Positions 7,320 through 12,339 of a stretch of DNA of 12,339 bases are shown piece by piece. The notes under the pieces were generated by a model, which saw nothing but the letters and a program-made list of their open reading frames with translations, was not told where the DNA came from and searched no databases. The translations under genes and the position numbers were made by a program. Origin of the DNA: Pseudomonadota bacterium (GTDB taxonomy: Bacteria > Pseudomonadota > Gammaproteobacteria > Burkholderiales > Burkholderiaceae_C); NCBI GenBank assembly GCA_023442945.1, contig JAEZWW010000045.1, forward strand, positions 1 to 12,339, given 5' to 3'. Each line of letters begins with the position of its first letter. The first letter of the stretch is position 1.

Positions 7320-7662
7320 TAATCGCCGTAACCTGCAGCCGGATATTAACAAAGTTGCGAAATGCCGCATTAGCCGCTCCGTCAAAGGTTCCATTGCGAA
7401 GTGATGCTATCCCTTCCTCAGTAAGAAATATAACTCCTTTTTTCTTGTCTAATCCGGCGAGCCCCGTCTCTATGAGAAATATGGCTTCCGGAGACATGTC
7501 GTTTACAAAGGTTTTCCAAAGGAGAGCATCGTCTAATTTCTGCGCAACCCGTACTCCAATTTTATCAAAAGGGATTTCCTTTTCTATTAGCAACTGATTT
7601 AATAATATGGAACGTATGCGATATGAGCGGTAATACCTGAGAGCATCAAATAAATGGAACAT
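7267..7662 (-). CDS. Winged-helix-like protein with C-terminal membrane anchor, antisense to the early region
   Basis: This is a 131-residue protein of unknown function. An N-terminal helical part with YYRSYRIRSILLNQLL is followed by a segment (about 62-90) reading IETGLAGLDKKKGVIFLTEE and GIASLRNGTF, which has the form of a helix, beta-hairpin wing and LTxxG helix. One membrane helix lies at the end (about 109-129, VTAIIISAILLIINTLAILF). It shares this plan with 5719-6150, though direct identity is low. It has its own promoter-like sequence (7693-7723), so it can be expressed while the early promoter is off, as for a lysogenic gene. Its transcript would be antisense to any early transcript running from 6686 into the transposase. 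The ATG at 7662 is the only good start. Confidence 0.6.
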   Translation of the reverse strand: MFHLFDALRYYRSYRIRSILLNQLLIEKEIPFDKIGVRVAQKLDDALLWKTFVNDMSPEAIFLIETGLAGLDKKKGVIFLTEEGIASLRNGTFDGAANAAFRNFVNIRLQVTAIIISAILLIINTLAILFR

Positions 7663-7692
7663 ATATAATTACTATTAAAAAGTTAGGCAAAA

Positions 7693-7723
7693 CAAAGGTA
7701 GTAATTAAATCCCGAACGGCATA
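7693..7723 (-). promoter_or_regulatory. Promoter-like sequence for the 7267-7662 gene
   Basis: On the minus strand TACCTTTG (7700-7693) matches TAnnTTTG exactly; TATG (7723-7720), one base from TTTG, lies 19 bp upstream. The start codon is 30 bp beyond the -7 element, a normal distance. I found no equally good promoter on the plus strand ahead of the transposase gene. Confidence 0.4.
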
Positions 7724-7725
7724 CA

Positions 7726-7752
7726 CCCGGGTTCAAGTCCCGGGCGGGAGCA
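7726..7752 (+). other. tRNA 3'-end-like hairpin (T arm plus acceptor-like tail)
   Basis: CCCGGG (7726-7731), loop TTCAAGT (7732-7738) and CCCGGG (7739-7744) form a 6-bp G/C stem whose loop is the canonical tRNA TPsiC loop. GCGGGAGCA follows, like an acceptor 3' strand. No matching 5' half (CTCCCGC or GCTCCCG), D arm or anticodon arm is found upstream, so this is not a complete tRNA gene. It may be a remnant of tRNA-gene recombination, or a structure in the transposase leader that happens to look like a T arm. Confidence 0.45.
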
Positions 7753-7765
7753 AAGGCAACAGAAT

Positions 7766-9844
7766 ATGGAATGGTATAACAAACAACTTACGGTAACATT
7801 TAGCGAACTTACGGAACCGAATCCAGAGGCGGCGGAAAGCGTGCGCGGAATGAAGGTTATGAGTGCCAGCAATTACTACAAGCTGGCGAATAAGGGTGCG
7901 ATAAATGTTGTGCGTGCGGGCGGCGGATTGGAAACGCCGGCGCTGGTGGAGTATGACAGTTTACCATCCCGATTTAAGGAACGTTTTGAAATGATTTGGG
8001 GTAACCCGTACGAACGAATACAGGAAAGTATGATGAAAAGCGATTTGGTAACAGACAGGCGCGCGCGTGAATTCTACGCCTCGCACCTTCTGCCAAGCGG
8101 GGAGCATATCCCCGAGGATTTCCAGGCGGAATATGTGCAAAACGCGTCGGTGCTTAATTTGCTGGTGGATATGCTGGGCAAACGGCGAGCGATGCGCAAC
8201 GCGATGAATAACCCCATTGGCGCGCTGTGGGAAACAATCTACGGCACGGTTGACAGGCTTCGGGAAAATCCGGGGCATACGCTTCCGAAAAGCCGAGCCC
8301 GCCTGCGCGATAAAATAAACGAATACAAAAAGAAAAAAGACGGCCGCTACAACTACGAGTGTCTGATATCGGGCAAGCTGGGTAACCGCAACACCGTGAA
8401 AATTACGGACGAAGGCGGCACGTTTATCGTGATGCAGAAACGTCGCCGCGTGCCGGTTATGAGCGATCAGCAAATTTTACTGGAGTATAACCGCGTGGCT
8501 CCGACTTACGGGTGGAAGCAGTTGGAAAGCGTGGAATCGGTTACAAACTACCTAAACGCTCCGGAAAACCTGCAGCGCTGGTTCGACGCCGTTTATGGTG
8601 AACTGAAAGCGTATCAGAAATTCGGTTACAAATTTAAAACCGCACTTCCGGAGTTTCGTGACTCGCTGTGGTATGGCGACGGTACGAAGCTTAACCTTTA
8701 CTACAGGGCCTACGAGGGCGGCAAGCTGATGGTAAGAACTACGCAGGTTTACGAAGTGATGGACGCATACAGCGAGATGTTGCTGGGTTTCCATATTTCG
8801 GACTCGGAGAACTACACGGCGCAATACAACGCTTACCGTATGGCGGTAGAAACTGCTGAGGCACGCCCGTTTGAAATTGTGGTAGACAACCAAGGCGGGC
8901 ATAAAAAGCTGGATAACGGCGGATTTTTGAAACGCATTTGCCGCGTTCATCGAAATACGGCTCCTTACAGGGGGCAGGCGAAGTCGATAGAGGCCGTTTT
9001 CGGGCGGTTCCAGTCGCAAGTGCTGCGCGAAGATTGGCGATTTACCGGACAAAACATCACCGCAAAATCGGATAAAAGCCGCGCCAACCTCGAATTTTTG
9101 GAAGCAAACAAAGAAAATTTATACACGCTGGATGAACTGAAAGAGGCATACTCCATCGCCCGAGAGGAGTGGAATAGCCGCCCGCATCCGGCAACGGGAA
9201 TTCCACGCCGCGATATGTATCTGGCGAGCGTGAATCCCGAAGCCCAACCGCTTGACAGGCTCGACCTAATAGAGGCATTCTGGCTAATGACCGTGAAGCC
9301 GGCAACCTACACGGCAACCGGCATCGAAATACAAATCAACAAACAAAAATATACCTACGACGTGTACACGGCCGACGGATTGCCCGATATGGATTTCCGC
9401 AAGCGGAATATCGGGCGCAAGTTCTACACGCAGTACGATCCGAACGACCTCACACAGGTGCGGCTGTACGTGATGAGCGCATCGGGGTTGCGTTACGTAA
9501 CCGACGCCACACCTTACGTGGAAGTGCATCGGGGCGTGCAGAGCGCCACACACGAGGGCAGCAGCTTTGTCCGCCGCGTGATGAATTTGGAAGAGGAAGT
9601 GCGTATTTCCACCTACTTAGATAATATCAAAATCGAACACGAGTACGGCGTGGCACCGGAGCAGTTTGGACTGAATAGACCACGCCCGAAGGGAATCAGC
9701 AAAAAAACGATTGAGGAAGTGAGCGTCGGTATCGGTTTCCGCGAGCATAAAGCCGCCAAGGCGGAAACGGTGGAAGTTGGCGCGTGGGAAAAGGAACTTA
9801 GCAATGTAACTTTTGACGAAATATCATTTTACGACAAACTATAA
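7766..9844 (+). CDS. Mu-type DDE transposase (protein A)
   Basis: This protein catalyses end cleavage and strand transfer in phage integration and replicative transposition. It has 692 residues, close to the size of Mu A (663). The N-terminal region includes a helix-turn-helix-like part (about 30-80, MSASNYYKLANKGAINVVR) expected to bind phage ends. The RNase H-like core carries D305 (LWYGDGT), D374 (EIVVDNQGG) and E409 (KSIEAVFGRFQ), a D,D(34)E spacing as in retroviral integrases and shorter than the 55 residues in Mu A. A C-terminal beta-rich region follows with KFYTQYDPNDLTQVRLYV (about 550-570), typical of the Mu transposase C-terminal domain. The last about 60 residues are charged and may contact protein B. 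The B gene starts 10 bp later. Many antisense frames lie over it, which is an effect of its codon use. Confidence 0.93.
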   Translation: MEWYNKQLTVTFSELTEPNPEAAESVRGMKVMSASNYYKLANKGAINVVRAGGGLETPALVEYDSLPSRFKERFEMIWGNPYERIQESMMKSDLVTDRRAREFYASHLLPSGEHIPEDFQAEYVQNASVLNLLVDMLGKRRAMRNAMNNPIGALWETIYGTVDRLRENPGHTLPKSRARLRDKINEYKKKKDGRYNYECLISGKLGNRNTVKITDEGGTFIVMQKRRRVPVMSDQQILLEYNRVAPTYGWKQLESVESVTNYLNAPENLQRWFDAVYGELKAYQKFGYKFKTALPEFRDSLWYGDGTKLNLYYRAYEGGKLMVRTTQVYEVMDAYSEMLLGFHISDSENYTAQYNAYRMAVETAEARPFEIVVDNQGGHKKLDNGGFLKRICRVHRNTAPYRGQAKSIEAVFGRFQSQVLREDWRFTGQNITAKSDKSRANLEFLEANKENLYTLDELKEAYSIAREEWNSRPHPATGIPRRDMYLASVNPEAQPLDRLDLIEAFWLMTVKPATYTATGIEIQINKQKYTYDVYTADGLPDMDFRKRNIGRKFYTQYDPNDLTQVRLYVMSASGLRYVTDATPYVEVHRGVQSATHEGSSFVRRVMNLEEEVRISTYLDNIKIEHEYGVAPEQFGLNRPRPKGISKKTIEEVSVGIGFREHKAAKAETVEVGAWEKELSNVTFDEISFYDKL

Positions 9845-9854
9845 TTTTAACGAT

Positions 9855-10739
9855 ATGATAATCAGTAACGAAAAAAAGCACGAAATACGGGACTTATTGG
9901 CCGTGTATTGCGACCGATACGGAAGTCGCAACAGCGCGGCACAGAGCCTTAAAAATGTAAGCTCGTCCACACTTTCATCGATTTTCAACGACCGATGGGA
10001 AAATATCTCGGACGATATGTGGAAAAGCATCCGCCGGCAGATTACCGACGCGGGCAACTCGAAAGACTGGAACGTAGTGGACACGCCCACGCTGAAAGAC
10101 GTGTACTTCTGTCTTGAAAACGCACAGGATGAAAAGGGCGTAACGTGGCTCACGGCTCCGGCCGGCAGCGGAAAAACCACCGCCGCGGAACTCTACCGGA
10201 GTGAGCATAAGGATGTGATTTACGTGCTTTGCGATGAAGATATGAAAAAATCGGATTTCGCCAACGAACTGGGGCGCGCCGCCGGTATGCGCATTAATAC
10301 CCAAAAGCGGGCGCGGGAAAAGATAATGCAGATTATCGACTTTATCGGCGAAATGGACAATCCGGTTATTATTTTCGACGAGGGAGACAAACTCTCGGAC
10401 AATATACTGCACTACTTTATAACCATTTACAACCATTTGCGGCGCAAGGCGGGCATTGTGTTTCTCTCTACCTCCTATATGCAGCGACGTATGGAGCTGG
10501 GATTGCGCTACAACAAAAAGGGATATCAGGAATTGGAGAGCCGCATCGGCCGAAAATTCTATAACGCGGAAGCGCCCACGGCAAACGATGTGTTTGCTAT
10601 TTGTCGCGCCAACGGCATTACGGACGAGAAAACCATCGCCCTGATTGTGAAAGATGCTTCGCAATGCGATTTCGACCTGCGACGTGTGAACAGAAAGGTG
10701 CGGGCGGAAAAGAAAAAACAGCTATTGAGAACCGTTTAA
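9855..10739 (+). CDS. AAA+ ATPase, Mu B-like transposition activator
   Basis: This is the Mu B-type ATPase that binds target DNA, activates the transposase and gives target immunity. It has 294 residues (Mu B has 312). The N-terminal 65 residues form a helix-turn-helix domain (YCDRYGSRNSAAQSLKNVSS; then TLSSIFNDRWENIS), as in Mu B. Walker A is APAGSGKTT at 101-109 and Walker B is VIIFDEGDKL at 171-180. LSTSYMQRRM (204-213) suits sensor I, and SRIGRKF (229-235) may supply the arginine finger. The ATG at 9855 is chosen; an upstream in-frame ATG at 9813 would lie inside the transposase gene. The 40-bp gap after this gene holds the palindrome repeated in the left end. Confidence 0.9.
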   Translation: MIISNEKKHEIRDLLAVYCDRYGSRNSAAQSLKNVSSSTLSSIFNDRWENISDDMWKSIRRQITDAGNSKDWNVVDTPTLKDVYFCLENAQDEKGVTWLTAPAGSGKTTAAELYRSEHKDVIYVLCDEDMKKSDFANELGRAAGMRINTQKRAREKIMQIIDFIGEMDNPVIIFDEGDKLSDNILHYFITIYNHLRRKAGIVFLSTSYMQRRMELGLRYNKKGYQELESRIGRKFYNAEAPTANDVFAICRANGITDEKTIALIVKDASQCDFDLRRVNRKVRAEKKKQLLRTV

Positions 10740-10758
10740 TCACCGTTTAAACGGCAAA
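10731..10758 (+). repeat. ACCGTTTA direct repeat and palindrome shared with the left end
   Basis: ACCGTTTA occurs at 10731-10738 and 10742-10749, 11 bp or one helical turn apart. The second copy is part of the 12-bp perfect palindrome CCGTTTAAACGG (10743-10754). The 17 bases ACCGTTTAAACGGCAAA (10742-10758) are identical to 5105-5121. It fills the gap between the B gene and the next ATPase gene and looks like a regulator-binding site. Confidence 0.55.
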
Positions 10759-10779
10759 CAAACAACGATTGAAAACGAT

Positions 10780-11394
10780 ATGAGACGAGCATATTCCCCC
10801 TCCGAGATTTTGAAGATGAAGAAAAAGAAATTCGCTTTTACGGGCGAATGGCTGGCAGCTTTCGGGCAACCGGAAATGTCGGGCGTGTGGTTTATTTGGG
10901 GCAATAGCGGAAACGGAAAAACGAGTTTTGTGATGCAGCTGTGCCGGGAGCTGGCAAGATTTGGCAAAGTGGCTTATAACTCGATGGAGGAGGGCGTGTC
11001 GGACACGGTTAAACAAAATATAGCACGTTTCAGTATGGATGAATTCGACGGCAAAATACAGTTTTTGGATTGCGAGTCGATGGACGATCTCACGAAGCGA
11101 CTTGCCCGGCGCAGGAGTCCCGATTTTGTGATAATAGACAGTTTTCAGCATTCGCAATTGACTTACAACAAGTACCTGAAATTTAAGCGCGATAACAAAG
11201 ACAAGCTGATTGTTTTCGTGAGCCACGCGGAGGGGGCGAACCCATCGACCCGTCCGGCAAAAAGCGTGATGTATGACGCTACGATGAAAATATGGGTGGA
11301 GGGATATCGGGCGTTTTCCAAGGGCAGGTATATCGGCGAAGTGGGATATTTTGACGCGTGGAAAAAGGGCGCGATGGAGTACTGGGGGGAATAA
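10780..11394 (+). CDS. RecA/RadA-like P-loop ATPase of the early region
   Basis: This 204-residue protein is a single RecA-fold ATPase domain. Walker A is GNSGNGKTS at 41-49. YNSMEEG at 66-72 corresponds to the catalytic-glutamate segment of RadA/KaiC/DnaB-type ATPases (usually S-x-E-E). Walker B is FVIIDSFQ at 116-123, and LIVFVSHAEG at 143-152 matches the strand that in this group ends in S/Q-H. There is no zinc finger, Lon-like domain or DNA-primase part, so it is neither a full RadA nor a replicative helicase. It follows the B gene by 40 bp and belongs to the transposition/early block. It may help remodel transposition or replication complexes; its role is not established by the sequence. 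Confidence 0.8.
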   Translation: MRRAYSPSEILKMKKKKFAFTGEWLAAFGQPEMSGVWFIWGNSGNGKTSFVMQLCRELARFGKVAYNSMEEGVSDTVKQNIARFSMDEFDGKIQFLDCESMDDLTKRLARRRSPDFVIIDSFQHSQLTYNKYLKFKRDNKDKLIVFVSHAEGANPSTRPAKSVMYDATMKIWVEGYRAFSKGRYIGEVGYFDAWKKGAMEYWGE

Positions 11395-11404
11395 TTACCA
11401 ATTG

Positions 11405-11432
11405 ACAATTAGCAACTAACAATTAGCAATTA
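11405..11432 (+). repeat. 14-bp tandem repeat, two copies
   Basis: ACAATTAGCAACTA (11405-11418) is followed at once by ACAATTAGCAATTA, one base different. ATTG precedes it, and the ATG of the next gene comes 4 bases after the end. AT-rich repeats of this kind are often found before genes in Bacteroidetes; the effect on the next gene is unknown. Confidence 0.6.
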
Positions 11433-11435
11433 AAA

Positions 11436-11897
11436 ATGAAAAAGGCAAAAAGAAGTTACGCGGAATTTTATGCGCTATTGAATAAACTGCCCGGGGCAAC
11501 CGACGGGCTGAAAGAGGAACTGGTGTTGCAGTTCACGGGCGGGCGAACGGATTCGCTTCGCGAAATGACGGACAAAGAGTACAGCGCCGTGTGCGCGTGG
11601 ATGCGCGAAAGCCAAAACGGCGGGTTGCACGAGGCGGCGCTCACGGCGGAACTGAAACGCCGACGCAGCGCGGTACTGAAACGGATGCAGCGGCTGGGTA
11701 TCGACACTACCAACTGGGCGAATGTGGATAATTTTTGCCTTAATCCCCGCATTGCGGGAAAACGATTTGCCCGGCTGAATATGGACGAGCTGGCGGCGTT
11801 GGTCCCGAAATTGGAAAATATGCTGCGGAAAGATAAGGCGAAAACGATTAGCGCGCCGGGAGAATTGCTGAATTTGGGAGCGGTGTGCTGGAGCTAA
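11436..11897 (+). CDS. GemA (Mu gp16)-like early protein
   Basis: This 153-residue protein resembles the GemA/gp16 family of Mu-like phages, early proteins that alter host gene expression and DNA topology in Mu. Evidence: YAEFYALLNKLPGATDGLKE and LREMTDKEYSAVCAWM at 7-63 correspond to the family's N-terminal helical part, and VLKRMQRLGIDTTNW followed by NPRIAGKRFARLNMDELAAL and VPKLENMLRK at about 84-131 to the C-terminal part. The position after A, B and the ATPase is that of gemA-type genes. The match is by pattern; it could also be a Bacteroidetes-specific protein with a similar domain. The protein is basic, in keeping with DNA binding. Confidence 0.6.
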   Translation: MKKAKRSYAEFYALLNKLPGATDGLKEELVLQFTGGRTDSLREMTDKEYSAVCAWMRESQNGGLHEAALTAELKRRRSAVLKRMQRLGIDTTNWANVDNFCLNPRIAGKRFARLNMDELAALVPKLENMLRKDKAKTISAPGELLNLGAVCWS

Positions 11898-11928
11898 AAG
11901 CTATTTTGGGATTTTAGATTTACGAATA

Positions 11929-12135
11929 ATGGACGCAAAACAAAAACAAAGAAGAAGGTACAAGCTCCACTACAACCTGCGCCGAAAGGGCAACACGGTT
12001 GTAACGCGGCAAAAGTTTGTAACGAAACGAGCAAAAGACGTTTCGGAAATTGAACGGCGATGGCTGTCGGAACTGGTGGCGTTTGGGTATTGCGTGGGCG
12101 ACGGGTTATTTACCCCCCCCACTTTTCGGAGTTAG
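11929..12135 (+). CDS. Small basic phage protein, unknown function
   Basis: This is a 68-residue protein, very basic in its first half (KQKQRRRYKLHYNLRRKGN) and then RQKFVTKRAKDVSEIERRWL. I do not recognise it. It sits in the early block, 31 bp after the GemA-like gene. The frame ends in TPPTFRS just after a run of eight C (12113-12120). With one more C the end would read TPPHFSELEK and stop at 12144, which looks as natural, so the C-terminus is uncertain or variable. Confidence 0.55.
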   Translation: MDAKQKQRRRYKLHYNLRRKGNTVVTRQKFVTKRAKDVSEIERRWLSELVAFGYCVGDGLFTPPTFRS

Positions 12136-12165
12136 AAAAATGAGGACTTTAAAGAGATTAGGGAA

Positions 12166-12339
12166 ATGGCAAATTGCGTGAAGTGTGGCAAGGAAATAAA
12201 TCCGGCTCGGGGCTATTACAGTCGCCCGAGCGGAATTGAATGCGTGAAATGTGGGGAGCGTACGGTGGCAGCCCCCGATCCAATAAAAATGCAGGCGTTT
12301 TTATTGAAAATTGCGAAGCTGGAGCGCGGTTGCGCGCCA
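12166..12339 (+). CDS. Zinc-ribbon protein, cut by window end
   Basis: Beginning MANCVKCGKEINPARGYYSR, this frame has two CxxC pairs (C4/C7 and C26/C29: CVKCG and CVKCGE) that form a short zinc ribbon, followed by a helical segment (KMQAFLLKIAKLERG). It is open to the last base of the window (58 codons seen). Small zinc-ribbon proteins are common in phage early regions, where they bind nucleic acids or polymerase; no specific role can be given. The ATG lies 30 bp after the preceding stop, in the same direction. Confidence 0.6.
   Translation, partial: MANCVKCGKEINPARGYYSRPSGIECVKCGERTVAAPDPIKMQAFLLKIAKLERGCAP

Larger units (their letters stand above)
4807..12339 (+). mobile_element. Mu-like transposable prophage, left (early) part
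   Basis: The gene order is that of Mu-type phages: left-end control region, repressor on the minus strand, divergent Ner-like gene, transposase A with DDE triad, AAA+ activator B, small early genes including a GemA-like one. Insertion inside a susC gene with no tRNA target or integrase agrees with transposition. The left boundary is approximate. The SusC frame fits its family as far as NTPTY (about 4789), and phage-like non-coding sequence is certain from about 4820, so the junction is between about 4788 and 4825. Structural genes and the right end are outside the window. Bacteroides transposable phages with similar A and B genes are known (for example Hankyphage), but identity to one of them cannot be judged here. 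Confidence 0.88.

Noticed and set aside
7700..7752. A complete tRNA gene
   Set aside because: Only a T arm and an acceptor-like tail can be formed; no anticodon arm, D arm or pairing 5' acceptor strand is present upstream.
7961..9804. Several long minus-strand frames inside the transposase gene
   Set aside because: They mirror the codon bias of the transposase, show low-complexity histidine/arginine-rich products and have no independent support.
10740..10779. Terminator after gene B
   Set aside because: The palindrome there is AT-centred and not followed by a T run, and its exact copy lies in the left end, so a protein-binding site is more likely.
12140..12181. 13-codon frame before the zinc-ribbon gene
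   Set aside because: It is too short, overlaps the start of the zinc-ribbon gene out of frame and has no recognisable feature.

Overview
The window looks like chromosomal DNA of a member of the Bacteroidetes (Bacteroides/Parabacteroides type). It carries a SusC/SusD outer-membrane glycan-uptake pair with a family GH30 glycosidase, lipoprotein signals of the Bacteroidetes kind, and promoters of the TTTG-N19-21-TAnnTTTG type. The species cannot be fixed from this sequence.

Positions 1 to about 899 hold the 3' part of an IS4-family insertion sequence. Its transposase gene enters from outside the window and is frameshifted near 655. The IS has cut off the 3' part of a GH30 gene (872-1405, minus). 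Upstream of it on the minus strand lie a complete SusD-family gene (1418-2929) and a SusC-family gene (2941-4806) that lacks its 5' part. These three form one polysaccharide-utilisation operon that two separate elements have broken.

From about 4807 (4788 at the earliest) to the end of the window runs the left part of a Mu-like transposable prophage, inserted in the susC gene. First comes a gene-free control region of about 650 bp (to 5463), rich in short direct and inverted repeats that are probably transposase and repressor sites. Next is the lysogeny switch: a coiled-coil XRE-type repressor (6157-6618, minus) with a downstream membrane-anchored gene (5719-6150, minus). It is divergent from a Ner-like small DNA-binding protein (6711-6911, plus), with a good promoter and inverted repeats between them. 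Two small membrane-protein genes follow (6919-7047 and 7044-7319). A second minus-strand membrane-anchored gene (7267-7662) lies antisense inside the early region.

From about 7700 the DNA is visibly richer in G+C. It encodes the transposition module: a DDE transposase A (7766-9844), an AAA+ transposition activator B (9855-10739), a RecA/RadA-like ATPase (10780-11394), a GemA (gp16)-like protein (11436-11897), a basic small protein (11929-12135) and a zinc-ribbon protein cut by the window end (12166-12339). The late, head and tail genes and the right end lie outside.

The least explained part is 5464-7662. There, two similar modules each consist of a plus-strand protein with a C-terminal membrane helix facing, 3' to 3' with overlapping ends, a minus-strand protein that also ends in a membrane helix. 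One module lies on each side of the lysogeny switch. A tRNA 3'-end-like hairpin sits exactly where base composition changes, just upstream of the transposase.
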